Positions 10,255 to 22,182 of a DNA stretch of 64,000 nt are shown one piece after another. Source of the DNA: Polyporus tsugae (taxonomy: Eukaryota > Basidiomycota > Agaricomycetes > Polyporales > Polyporaceae). The translations under genes and the position numbers were made by a program. Below the pieces are notes generated by a model. The model saw only the letters and a program-made list of their open reading frames with translations, did no database searches and was not told the origin of the DNA. Location: positions 253,001 to 317,000 of the forward strand of contig JAHRBS010000012.1 of the NCBI GenBank assembly GCA_024305745.1. The letters are read 5' to 3'. Numbering within the stretch: the stretch's first letter is position 1; the number at the start of each line of letters is the position of its first letter.

Positions 10255-13230
10255 TAAAGTGCAGGAGAGACGTAGTACTGGTGTTCTGGCACAAGCTTTT
10301 CTGTTTTCTAGGTCTTCGGGGTCGGTGATTACGTTACGCATCGGGGTATCGATGTGGGTCACATTAGCACTCGGAAGAAGTCAGACGGGAAAGTGGAGGA
10401 TAGTAATGCTTGCCGAATTTGTCGTATATGCCGATCGGCAATTTCGCGGGAAGAAATTGCGGAGCTGGGGGAACAAATGTGCGGCAAGTACAGTCAGTTA
10501 GAGCTACATATGCTCTAATCCCGTTCGGCCTTGAGTACTTGAATCTTGACTCCCATGTCCTATAATCAGACTCGTAGGTCAGGTAATTCTGACCTCGAAG
10601 TATCATCACAGAGGCGCAAAAAGTGGAAAGTGAGGATGTCGGGATTGTTTGCAATCTCCCCCAACATCAGGTGCAGCTTAAGACGGAAGAGCAGCTCAAT
10701 CCACAATGGACCATTCGCCGACCGCGTATCCTGCGGGAGAACGCCTCACTCGGAGGTCTTCGACATCTCCGCAGCGTCCGCAAGAAGATGCAGCCTAGGC
10801 TGGATTGGGCTTCTGGTTGGTGGGTTGACAGAGGAGACGGATAGTTGCCCGCAAAACCGGAGACGCAGGAAGTAGACAGATGTCGGAGAAAATGTTCCTG
10901 AGAAACGGAATGATTGTCAAGGATTCGGGTACGGCGACTGCATTGCCAGAGACAACGGCGCGATTGCGAAACAAGTCATATGTGCACAATGGGTCAGCGA
11001 GACTTCTCTCATACGAGAAACCGAGAACAAGGGGTGCCTACGTGAGGCTCATGGACCTGATCAACGCAACGATAACCGATTACACTTGACCGTACTCATC
11101 TTTCCGAAACCCCTTCCCTCTAAATGTCCACTTCTTGAACCCCGCCCTCGACTATCTCCGTCGTGTCGCGCACCGAGGTGCATCGCTCCTTCGGAGTTCT
11201 CATCCTGGTTCTGCCCCGGCTTCGAATATCGGGCGACCGTGACATGAGCAAGCGACGACAGACCAGTCTATGAGAACGTGCGGAAATTGGAATGGATACA
11301 GATTGTATGCGGGCAGACATGAGCATTTCCTGGAGAAGAGTATGTGTACGGGTCGCTCGATGATGGCACTTAGTACGTATAACTTACTCCTGGCGCTACC
11401 TCACAGTGGCACGGCGCTTGAGCTTTGTTGAGCTCTGTTTGGCTCCCTACTCAACGCCCTTCCAAATTAATTTTTGCGGCTGACGTGGCCGTTTGCTTTA
11501 TTTTCTCCTCATGTTATATGTGTATAGAGTGGTACGTACGCTTCTGTATAAACACGATCGCTGCTGACTATCCTTCATCTTTGCTAGCTCCTCCTCCCTC
11601 AGCAGCAATTATATCTGCCTAGGTCCACCGTCCCGTACAGGCCCTCTGTATCTTTTAGGTGCCACCGGGACCATCTGTGTCTTCACATCCCTCGAATCAA
11701 GTTATCAAGAATGGCATCGGCACTCGAAGCTCTAACACAAAGTTGATTCGACGCTATCGTGCTATATGGTGCGGCTGGCAGGTATCTGTCGACGGAGAGC
11801 AACATGAACGTACTCGTGCGCCGCGTGCGGCTGCTCCTCCAGCTCAGGAGTACGCAACCGTTCGCGTCGGACCCTCAAGTTCACCTGAGTCGGAGGGGGT
11901 TGATACGTCGAGCCCGTGGTGACCCCGCGTCGCCGACCCGGATAAGGTATGTTCGGACGTCCCGGGCCGCACTCCCTCTCGTCATTATCGTTCTCACGAA
12001 CGGACTGTCACTGTTGCCGGTTTTGTAGACACACACACAAACGACGATATTCGAGAGATGTTGCGCCGCACATGGTCCGACGGAATCGAAAGAACCTCCC
12101 CGGGTATACAAGGACCGTACTGCGAATGGTTTCCAAACGAATGGCTCGATATGCGTCCGCTGTCAGCACGGTTCGGGTGTCGGATGCCTCTACTTCTGAC
12201 ACGACGGAAGTTCAGGAAATCCGTCATAGTGGCGTCGAAGGGCTTTCCGCTCTGGTGAGGAACGGTCCTCTGTCCCCGTTCCTAGAATCTGAAGCGATCT
12301 AATGAGAAACACAAGTACAGGAAACGCGTCGGTTTCACGGGTTCATTGTAGGCCGCCCAATTTGAAGAACGTCGGGGTGAGATCGATTTCTAGAGCAAGC
12401 TGGAATGGTACGAGCCCAAGTTAACTTCTTTCAGAAAGGTGACGATCTAATGACTTGCAAAGCCCGGCCCAAAAGCCCCGGCTCGGGCCCGACCTGGGAG
12501 GGCTCAAGCTCGGCTCAGGCTCGGCAAGGCTTGAAGCCCCGGCCTGTGTGAAAATGGTACTATGTGAGTTTTACGAAACAAAAGGTTATCGTAATCATGA
12601 CTTACATGGTCTGAAGAGCTCCGAGGCGTGTGGATCCCGAGGATTCGGGTGTAGCAGAGCATTCCATGGGCGCTCCACGTGCCATATCCAGTCAGTTGCC
12701 TCAGCTGAGACGTACACTCACTGGATACAGGCTCTGTAGAATTCAGAACAATAGGGAAACACATTACGTGAGTGAATTCTGGTACTAATTGACACCAAAT
12801 ACGACTGATTCCAGCGTCCACAGGAGCTCCGGCGTCCGCTCGTTTGACGACAGGCCGAGCCAGCGGGCCCTCTCAAGCTTTGGTCAAAGCCTGGCTTAGA
12901 TGGGCTCGGCCCGGCCTATTCAGGACTCGGCCTGGCGGCTTGACGGCCTGAGGCCGAGATTTGCAAGTCACTAGCAAGGTCTGTGACATTAGGCTGACCA
13001 ACTTAACGATGGCAGGGCATCGTCCCGTCCCGTATTCGTCCTGTGAGAAAGGAAGCGGTATAGTGTTCAAACTCCGGAACCATACGTGCTGCGGTAAGCC
13101 ACATCGACGAGTGTTGGCATTTGGGGACTCGACTCGAAGGTCCAAGTTGTCGTCAACCAGCTCTTCGCCTCAGTGACATCTACCACCTCATATCGACTGT
13201 TTTCTTATTGTTGCAACAGTAGCCGCATCG
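10255..13230. other. Gene-poor interval with one transposon-like element
   Basis: Nearly 3 kb without a supported gene. Short ORFs on both strands show no splice-compatible extensions or family motifs. The only recognisable structure is the inverted-repeat element at 12447-12974. Confidence 0.45.
12447..12974. mobile_element. Putative non-autonomous hAT-like TIR element (~528 bp)
   Basis: The left end reads CTAATGACTTGCAAA and the right end, reverse-complemented, reads CTAGTGACTTGCAAA. After a three-base mismatch both continue CGGCC. Inside, both ends carry clustered GGCTCGG/CGGGC-type subterminal repeats (about 12465-12540 on the left, 12845-12955 on the right), a layout typical of hAT elements, whose ends fit the TA-R-NG type. 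The middle holds no ORF for a transposase. The flanking octamers (tgacgatc and gcaaggtc) match at only 4 of 8 bases, so the target duplication is absent or decayed and the insertion is probably old. Confidence 0.55.
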
Positions 13231-15217
13231 ATGTCGTTCTCGGAGTCCAAGTTCTCCGCGCGGTACATTGACCAGGATCTGGAGGCGCTGGAACGAGTCG
13301 CGAAGTCATTGCTAAACCAATGCAAACATCTTCGTAGAGGTGAGGATCTACAGTAAATTTCCCATGGAATATAATTTACAGTCGTCCCCTAAATTAGCAT
13401 CAGAGACCGAAGGGGTAGGGTGTGGACTACGCTACTCGCTGAACAATTGCTAATCCAATCGATCTTTCCAGCTTCGACCCCTTCGGCTGCAACACGCCAT
13501 TCTCTCGGGGATAACCGCATTGCAAGGCGTGAAGAACATGACCAGACCCGTCAATCGGATCCCTGTCGAAATCTTGATCGATATATTCGCCCTTCTTCCC
13601 CGCGCACACCCCGTACTCGAAGGAGCCGCATTGACAGGACAACACTGGCCTTTCGTGATCCCTGAAAACCAATTGTACTTGGAGCTCGCGAGAGTATGTC
13701 GTCGATGGCGCGACATCATTTTCGATACATCTTCCTTTTGGTCTGTCGTGTCTGAATCTTTCCCTCGGGAGCACACCAAGATCCCGGACATGTGGCAGGT
13801 GGACCGCTGTCCGAGTGGCCCGCTGACCGTCCACATTCGAGGCATAGTCTCCCGTAGGATGTGGAAGCTCCTCCACCGGGGAGCTCCTCGCGTTCGGCAG
13901 CTCCATATTGACAACCTCGACTCTGCACAGGGAGAAGCAATGCGCAAGCTTCTCCATTCTTTCTCCGCATCGAACCTCGAGCACTGCAAGCTCCACATTC
14001 CCTTACCGTCGAGGATAAACGAACCCGTCCAGAGTCTCTTCTCCGGAAGCGGAGCGAGGCTTCGTTCCCTGTACCTGGATCGCCCATCGTTCCTTCCCTC
14101 CAACGCCTTTCCGATGCTCACATATCTGACGATATTCCTTTTCAACGTCTCCGGCGAAGTACACTGGAGCATGGGAAACCTGTGCCATCTCCTGTCGGGC
14201 AGTCCCCTCCTTGAAGAACTGCATCTGCATCTCATCTGGCCGTATCTTCCACGTTCTTTGCCCACCCATCACGATCCCCAGCTTAACCTCAGCCGATTAC
14301 GTGCATTCACCTTCCATATGTTCAATACGGGCGGCGAAGTCACAACATCGAACGTTCTGGAAGCATTTCTCCCTCTTGTCGGGCTGCCACCATCATGCCG
14401 ACGTGTTGACCTAGGTCCGGTCAATATTGGCGACCTAGAAACCCTTGCCCCTTACATTCTCTCCCTGGACCAGCCCCGGACAAGAATGCGCCTAACCCTC
14501 GTCCATCCTAGAGGGACCTCTTACTTCCACAGCATCCGCTACAGCGGCACGGACTTGGCGCTCGAGTTTGCGTCCTTGGCCCAGCCTGACTCCGGAGTCC
14601 GCCTACTTTTCAAGCCCGTAGGTCCGGGGGACTTCCCACCCAACTTCCCCAAATCGCCTCTCCTGGCCAACATCGAGGAGGTCTGGGTGAAGACCAACGT
14701 TCTGTCCAATGCCCTCCTCCGCAACGTACTCCCACCCAAGGCGCGGAGCCTCGCGCTGACGATCTTGGACAGACGCCTCCAAGCGCACACCCTCGCCCCA
14801 TTGGTAGACGATATCCACGGGCGACTCCACACCCTCTGCATCGTCACGAGCGAGGGGAACGCCCACGTCGTGCGGGACTCCCTCGTTTATCAAGAGTCGA
14901 CGGGCAGGACGCCAAACGGTAGTGCCAGCAGCGGCAGTAGACTCGGACCTGACTCGAGGGGACGTCGCGCTCGCATCCGCCGTGTCGCACTAGGGTACAT
15001 CATGGTCCCGCGCGGTCCCTCGCTTTGGCCGGCAACTGAACTGAACTCCACGGGAGCCTGGCGCGACGTTGGCGCGGAGTTCAGCTGGATAGGTCCTGTC
15101 GACGGCGTCGATCCTGCCCATGCCAGTGACGGATCGGAGATGGAAAATCTCTTTCGAGCAGCTCCAGAGCTGCTGAAGTCTCCTGCGACCGTTCGATCTG
15201 GTTGGCCGGTGTTTTGA
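13231..15217 (+). CDS. F-box/LRR-type protein (complete, N-terminal splice uncertain)
   Basis: The main exon (from 13472, or from 13527 with an alternative acceptor, to 15217) encodes about 580 residues. The F-box core NRIPVEILIDIFALLPRAHP lies at its start, followed by L-ARVCRRWRDI and irregular leucine-rich segments (LRSLYLDRPSF, LTYLTIFLF, LLEELHLHL). In this fungal class the F-box would bind Skp1 and the LRRs would select substrates for ubiquitination. A plausible first exon is 13231-13339 (starts MSFSESKFSARYIDQDLEAL). Its phase-1 end does not match an exon starting at 13472 but does match an acceptor at 13526 (gcaag), which would drop 18 coding-looking codons; I cannot decide between these. 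It is a paralogue of the truncated gene at the window start. The GST relic follows in convergent orientation. Confidence 0.8.
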
Positions 15218-15519
15218 CTGGGGGGGATGGTTTCGAGTTTTCGGAACAAGGTGAGCTGGTATTATTGGGAAAGCCGACGTGTAAGTAACTTACATTAGTG
15301 CTCACCTGATTTACAGAATCGGGGACTACTTGCGAGAACGTCGAGTGGAATTTGACGTGCCTTCTTTAGACACGGACTCTGAGCATACGGACGGTGCGGA
15401 TGATGACTTGTTTCTTGTAGGAACTTGTCTAGATCGAACGTACACACCACAGGACATTCAGCGAATTCAAGTGGAAGTAGATGAGCCCGAGTCGGCCCCG
15501 GGTCCCACCACATTATCGC

Positions 15520-16261
15520 TCAGATATGCTCGGGGCAGTTGCGATCCATGAGGCCGATCTTCCCCCAGAGCTCCGCCTGCGTCTCCTCGTCCCACATCGC
15601 CCTAAAGCTCGGCCGCGCGTGGACGTCCTCCACGCACCGCTGCAGGTGCACGAAGCGCGGCCCAGCGCGGAGCTCCGCGAGCGCTGCGCGCCCGTCCTCG
15701 AGTGAGTCTTGCCCATGTCGTGCGCGAGGAAGGGGAACATGCGCGCGAGGAACGGCGCGGCGGCCGCGACCCATGTCCGCGATCGACCAGCGCCCCACCG
15801 CGAATGGCTCGCCGTCTCCCCCGCACTCTCCCCATCCTTACCTCCCTCTGCGGGGGACGAGCGCGTCGAGGGCGTCGAGGGCGTCGAGGAGATTGGCGCG
15901 CGGGGCCGCGGGGAAGGGGGGCGTGTGGATGAAGAGCCGCGCGCGGGCGCGCTGGACGGAAGGAGGGACGCGGAGGGGTAGAGGTCGACGAGGAACTCGA
16001 GGAGGACGAGCGACTCGGCGAGCTTCACGGACGAGGGAGAGGGCTAGTCGGAGGGCACGGGAGGACGGTTTGCCTCGGGGGTCGATGGTGTACGGAGTGT
16101 AGTCAGCGTTCGCTTCTTCGAGTGCGATGTGCACCCGGTGTGCATATGGCGAGTACTGCTCGATCGTACGTCACTACGTGTACACCCCAATCTGGTCGAG
16201 GAAAGGTGGACGGAGCACTTACTACGTGGGTATAGAAAGTGATCTGTTCTGGACGAGACAT
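15520..16261 (-). pseudogene. Decayed glutathione S-transferase paralogue
   Basis: Fragments in several minus-strand frames follow the order of the intact GST at 9.4-10.3 kb. An intact-looking first exon lies at 16261-16226 (MSRPEQITFYTH), followed by an intron and an exon from 16155 with SPYAHRVHIALEEA. The remaining fragments read LAESLVLLEFLVDLYPSASL, GRWSIADM and RPSFRAMWDEE. Breaks seen: about 25 codons plus the second intron are missing between R-G-K-P and the P-S-P block; a GAG-to-TAG change sits in the D-E-P motif of that block; and at least three frame changes occur before the C-terminus. No single reading frame or splice plan restores it. Its N-domain keeps the SPYAHR motif that the intact paralogue has lost. 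Confidence 0.8.
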
Positions 16262-17329
16262 CGTGCGCGGTGGGGAACCAGGGCTGTTGACTGCGCTGAT
16301 CCGAAAGCCAAAGACCAATTCAAGTGCGTTCGTCGAGGACTTGAGTCAGATCCCTATATCGACGGTTCCGCAACTATAGTCGCGTTATCGTGGCACATGC
16401 CCCAAACCGCTGACCCTCCTAACGTCAACGAATGAATGCAAAGCAATGGCAACGCAATGGATGGATTCGCCGAGCGAGCGTTTCTGCCATACAACCTTGG
16501 GAAAAAGAGTGCATGCAACCCAGGGCAGTAGTAAGAATGTGTACATTCTATGTGACAAGAGGGTGACGAGAGGAGATCTGGACCAGTTCACAGAAGTCAG
16601 AGTCATGAATCTGAATTGTCCTGAACCATCATGAGAGAAAGTTGAATGCTGCTTACCAAGGGAACATCTGCAAGCCGTTCAGGAGGGCTTCTTCGAGAAG
16701 GTCACTCAGTGCTTGTCGCACGAGGGAGAAGGCGTGCAAGGCGTTCCATTCATTAACTATGAGATACATCTAGTTCGACCCAGCCGACAAGTATGAACAA
16801 TTGTTATAGGTGGCAAAAACGAGGGTGTGGCTGGACGCTGGACAGGCCGATCTACCAGGGGGCGAGCGGTCCAGGAAATACTGCATGTACAGCGGTACGA
16901 AAGAAGGCCGTACGATTAATAGTCGGATCGGGTACCGGGCGCAGCCGCAAGGGCGCGCCGCGATAAATACGTATCGGGGTCCGGGATGCATAAGAGGAGA
17001 GTGGAGAGCAGAAGACGAAGACGAAGAGGCGAAAAGCTACAAGTGGGGTGGGGGGACCACGTACGATCGTGCGCGAGGTCGTGAGGAAGGGCGAATGCTA
17101 CAATAATTATAAGGGTTCATTCAGTGTGGTGGGCGTATGCATGTGTGTTGTTGTGTGGGTTAGGATGTGATGCGAAGCCAGAGCGCGTGTACTATGGATA
17201 CAGTCAAAGTCAACCAGATAGAGAAAGAGACCGACGAGACGAGGAAGCGAAACCGAGACCGGAGGAAAGACGAAGAGCAAAGTCATTACAGGTCGTTACT
17301 ATCACCATCACCACACCAGTCGACGCGGC
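16262..17329. other. Intergenic interval
   Basis: No supported gene. Long plus-strand ORFs that begin near 17.1 kb are antisense shadows of the GC-rich gene downstream. Confidence 0.4.
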
Positions 17330-19395
17330 TCAGAGCTGCATCGAGTTCGCGGGGCCCGCGTGGCTCAACAACAGCGTCAGCGGGATCGGCTTCCGCCTGA
17401 GCCCCGAGCTCGTCGTGCTCGTGCTCTCCCCGCTGTCGCTCGCGCTGCTCTCGCTCACCCGGCTCGACCGGCTGTCGCGCCTGGTCACCCCGCAGTCCGA
17501 GTCCATCGACCGCTTCGGTGAGTGCGAGTGCGAGCCCTTCACCGCGTTCTTGCGCTGCAGGGGCGCCACGTACGCATTTGAGTTCGAAGCCGCGGGCGTG
17601 GGGTGGCGGGGAGAGTTTGAGGGGGAGGGGGAGTGCTTGCCCTTGCCGCGCTTCGACGGCGAGAGTGTGAAGATCCCGCGCCACCCGTGCGAGTTCGAGT
17701 CCGCGACGGAGCCGAGCGTCGACGTCGACCAGCGCGAGCGGAGCGTGCGCTCCGGGTCGCTGCCTACGGAGCGCGTCGAGGGCATGCGGCGGGGGACGGC
17801 CGCACGCAGGGGGCTGTCGGGCGTCGCGGGGCGGTCGCGCACGTGCGAGAGGTCGACGTCGAAGTTGAACGAGGAGAGCGGCGACGCCGGCGCCGAGTCC
17901 GTACCCGTGCTCGTCTGTGAATACACGCTCGCGGTCGCGGCGCTCATGGGCGTCGTCGGCCACCGCTGCCCGGGGGAGGCGAGGAAGCTCGCAGGGGTGT
18001 CAGTGGGGCTGTCACAGTAGTCGAGGAGAATGTCTGCGGGGACGGACGAACGCGGCGGGGGACGGAGCGCGCTGCACGGCGTTATGGGCGTCGAGACGAT
18101 GAAGTATGAGCTCGGCGAGGGGGGAACGGAGCCGGCGTTCGAGAGCGCGTCCATCGCATTCGGGACAGTGAGCTCGGTGCCGCGGAAGCCAGCGCCGAGT
18201 GCGGCGTTCGCGAGCTCGGCGAGGAGCTCCTCCGTCGCGCGTTCCATCGTGGATACAGGGGACTGTGGCGAGGTGGGGACAGGAACAGGCGGGGGAGGCG
18301 GGGGGCGCGAGGGAATGAGGTAGGAGTGACGCTTCAAGGGGAAGGTGGGGTCGAGCTGAACGCTGGGGCCGCGCGCACTGCTGTCCTGGATGGAGATGCG
18401 CGGGAGGGAGGGCCTGCCGCTGCGAGTGGGCTTGCGCGGAAGCGGGAGCACAGAGTCCGGGCGCGCACGGGTCTCACTGGGGGAGGAGGGTTCGTGCGGG
18501 AACGCGGGCGGGAGAGGGGACGCGAGGGTGACGAACTCGGAGATGTCCTGCGCGATCCACGCGACCTCCTCGGAGACGTCATCGTCAAGGAGAGAGGTGA
18601 TGGATGCCTTGCGGACGGGTTCTGCGAGGTCGGGCATGGGCTGCACGAAAAGCACGGAGGCGCGCTGGGACTTGAAGGTGGGTGCGCGCATGAGGTGCGA
18701 CTCCTTTCTGGGAGACTCGTCGTCGTCGTCAGAAGTGGGTGGCGTCGAGCAGGGAGTCTTGGGGCTGCAGGTAGATGCCTCGCTACTGGTGACAGATGGG
18801 GAAGGGGACAGCTCGCGTCTCCTGGAGAACGATGAAATGCGCGTCGCAGAGGCAGGCGGGGAGGGGAAATCAAGTGAAATTCCGAGACCCGAGAAGCGAA
18901 GGTTAATATCGTCGAGGGGAGACTCTGCTGCTGGCGATGATGTAACTGACCGTGGCGGAGGAGTGATTGGCCGCGGGGGTGGGGATGGGGTACGGGCCCT
19001 CGGAGCGCTTGATGGGGGGAAGAAATCGTCGAAGGTGATACCCTCGATGCCGGTCAAGACGACCCTGCGGGAGTTGCGCTTATCATGTGTGGGTCGGGCG
19101 CCGAGGGTTGCGCTGGCAGCGACATACGGGGAGCGGTGATACGAGGGGCTGGCGATGGCGGGTAGGGATGATAGTGATGAACATGACTCGCGACTTGGAG
19201 ACTCGTCTTCTTCTGCGACATTAGGAAGGATGTGGAGAGGTTTTGACTTTGCGGGAGAGTTCTCGGACTTGTTCGTAGGCCGGGTGCGTCGCTTGAGATT
19301 TGGCAGGATCCTGTTATGCGCGAAAACTGATACGATGCGTCAACCCCAAACCGAGGAGAGGAGTATGTGGCAGATGTGTACTCACTGGATGCCAT
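17330..19395 (-). CDS. Large Ser/Pro-rich, probably disordered protein, 668 aa
   Basis: I do not recognise this protein. The start is a 10-nt coding exon at 19395-19386 (ATG GCA TCC A) with a gtgagt donor; the second exon runs 19326-17330 and gives an N-terminus MASIFAHNRILPNLKRRTRP. The rest is rich in Ser, Pro, Thr and charged residues: an S/P-rich block with TPSPPPRPITPPP, an acidic SDDDDESPRK patch, a short helix-forming stretch around ATEELLAELANAALGAGF, and a C-terminal S-x-x-S-rich tail ending SMQL. Many SP/TP sites suggest a phosphoregulated scaffold or signalling protein (inference). Strong codon-position GC bias and an uninterrupted frame of almost 2 kb support it as a real gene. 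Confidence 0.75.
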
Positions 19396-22182
19396 CGTAG
19401 GAGTCGTCAAGGATCTTGAAGGGGATTCTAAGTAGGATGATCGTAAGGGAGGCTGGCTCAAAGCAGAGAAAGCAATGAGAAGGAAGATGGTGACGAGGGT
19501 CTGCCAGCAGAAGCTTTAGTATCCCTCACCGGATTCCCGGCCTTTTGTGCGCTGGCCCTCATTGTCTTGCACCCATCGTCGTCGTCCACTTGGAACAATA
19601 ATCCCCTGACGTATTCGGAACAATAGCCCTCCCATAGGCGCCGGCGCTCGTATTAGCTCAGGTAAATACGCGACTAACACAGCATATAACTCCTGCTTGC
19701 CCGTGTTTGTACACCGACATGCCCATATTAGGGCGACTTCTGTCCAGATATAGTAAATAGCGCCCTGCATGATCAACGCTGGAAATGAATTTGCATCTGG
19801 ACACGAGCGCCTGTGAGTGTGCCTTGTCCTCGAAATGTATTTCCCTTGCTCTCGACGCATCGCCCGCTGCCCCCTCCACGCATGCAGCATGCTTCCATGT
19901 TCCCATATCTTATCTGCGACATATCGGAAGGCTGCCTACGCCCGCTCTTTCTCCCTTTCCAGCGGGTCCTCGTTCAATGCGCTGAAATTCTGAATCCGCG
20001 AAGGCGAGCCTGATGACGATGCCTCCCCACGTTGGTGCTCGCCTGCGGTCTTCGACACTGTTCAGTGTTTTCCATTAAGTATGCCCTTCTTCCGGCATAC
20101 CCAAGGCTTCGAACTGGATCCGTTGCTTCGGGTAAATCAGTGGGAAGCGCGTTCGTTGGCGATATTACAAGCGGAACTGGCCAGGTGGTAGATGGGTTGG
20201 TGCGTATCTACCATTGCGTTTGCCTCGTGATTACTGGCTGACGGTTCCTCCTGAACCACAGGTCAACTTTTTGGAGATGGATGGACGATTTTCACATCCA
20301 CATGAGTTCGAACGCGTCGTGTTCGTCTTCATCTGAAAAGATGATAATCTTGGAGGCCTCGGACACATGGAAATGGGCTTCTCCCGTCTAACAAAGTGCG
20401 TCACGACAGCACCCAGCGAAGACGTCCAACGCGATGACGTATTAATATATATACGCTCAGCCAACTATATACGCCCTAGTGAGTGCTATACGTGCTCATC
20501 AAGTGAGCTATACCTGGTCACTCTAGTCCTGCAGCGTATAGCCCAAAGCACAGCGATACAACCATGTCAGACACGATGCCCTCGCGCTTTCGCACTCAAC
20601 GGCAAGTGGGTTCCGCCTACTTATGACTTCCACCTCGTCGCGCCCACATAGACATCACGGCTACCGATACGGACCGGTTCTTGCGTTTTCGTCGACTATA
20701 CGCGCTTGTCTCCTGGCGTGCGCCCCGCGGACCGACCAGGGAACTGACCAGCGGAGGTTGCCCGGAACCTGACAAGTCGGAACTGGCCTGTCAATCGCGA
20801 AGAACACCTCCGCAACCACGTTCTTGTCGCAGTAACGAGCAAGACCGTGACAGTCGAGGTTGATTGATCCTGTCGTCTTCATCCCTTGACGCCCCTGTTC
20901 CGGGAGGATCCTGTGTCGCCCTCGAGGAGATGATGATCAGCGGAGGTTTAGAATGCAGATGGCAGTGATATGGGATTCCTCGTGGGTGTCGCGTTCCTTG
21001 TCGTGAACGTCCTCAGCGGGCCCGGGCCGCGCTCGGAACCGTTTTATCATTGCGGATACAGGGGAAGGGGCATGATTCTGTTTGGATCTCTGCCTCTGTG
21101 TGTGCGGATTGACGGGTGGCGTGGATGGAGTCTCGGGCATGGCGGTCCCGTCCGCCATTGTGGCGTGAGGCAGATGGCAGAGCGTGGCGGGCCCGACGAA
21201 GACAAGAATATCGAACTCAGCTCTCCCGGTGAGTCGAAGCTTCTTGCGGAATTTAGCACGATCTCCTCATGCGATAAACCTACCCTAGTGTGGCCCCTCA
21301 TAGGCTCCTGGCGAAGGGCAGTCCGACATGCGCTCTTTCACTGTCTCTCAGTGTCCCCCCCGTCAGGCGCCTCAAGCATGCGCCCACAAGACGTCCTACA
21401 ATACACAGCCTACGCGTGCTGCAGGATTGCCGCCGTGGAACGACTTCCTTCGACTTTGGTCTCCCTCCGCTATCACGCCACCCGCATCTTCTGCTCTGTT
21501 GCGAGAAACCAGTGTCTGAGCGAAGTTTTCGGGTGCCACCTTTCGGCGCCCTCGGAGTACGCCTCCGAACGCCCGAACCGTTGCGCTCGGCACGAGATGA
21601 CGGAAGCAGCCCATTTGAGTCTTCTCGATCCGAGGGCCCGTTGGGTGCCAACATGCGTCCTCCGCCACCACACCTCGAACATCACCCCGTTCGGAACGAA
21701 GCCCAACTCCGGATTGTGTTTTCGAGGTTTCTATTTGTTCATCCGAGCCAGGTCTGCACCCCCCCATGCTTCAATGAGTAAGTCCCCGTTGCTGACAGAT
21801 CTATAGCCCCCGAGGCACTGCCCGAGGCTACAATTCGTCAATGGCCGTCGGGTTGCTGCGGCGAAGAGTCTTTCGAACACCCGAGGACGCGAATGCCAAC
21901 TGCATTCCAACGGCAACTGCGGAGGTACAGTGCGGTAGCCATATAGGTCGCGCTTCTCAGCGTCTTCCCCCATATGTGACACAGCTTTCCTACCGAGTCG
22001 TACAATTCGATGACTGTCCTCGGAGTCGACGGCATTCCTCGTGGATGCTCACCAGCGTTCTACGCACCTCTTCGTTGAATTTATACCAAGTCCCCAAGCC
22101 GAGTGCTAGAGCTGACTGACCGAGGCTTCGAACCAGAGTCCTCCTTTGGTCTTGACCTCAAGCCCCCCCCCTTCCCCCCACC
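19396..22182. other. Long intergenic interval, no gene recognised
   Basis: A 278-codon plus-strand ORF at 20970-21806 begins with a hydrophobic stretch but has no codon pattern, motif or splice context I can support, and both strands hold comparably long chance ORFs. An AT-rich patch with repeated ctatac/gtatag words (20440-20560) could be a degraded repeat. Nothing else is seen. Confidence 0.35.

Noticed and set aside
12440..12980. GC-rich repeats considered as a CpG-like promoter or CRISPR-like array
   Set aside because: Repeats are irregular, lack spacers and are mirrored at the two ends, which fits transposon subterminal repeats better.
13450..14265. 271-codon minus-strand frame
   Set aside because: Antisense shadow of the F-box gene; no motif.
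17124..18020. 298-codon plus-strand frame
   Set aside because: Antisense to the Ser/Pro-rich 668-residue gene, whose frame is longer, has a spliced start and shows codon bias.
20970..21806. 278-codon plus-strand ORF with hydrophobic start
   Set aside because: No codon-position signal I could discern, no splice extension, comparable frames on the other strand; kept only as a note in the interval entry.
22085..22150. GGTTCGAA-like B-box on the minus strand, possible tRNA
   Set aside because: The flanking bases cannot form a T-arm stem, and no matching A-box or acceptor stem is present.
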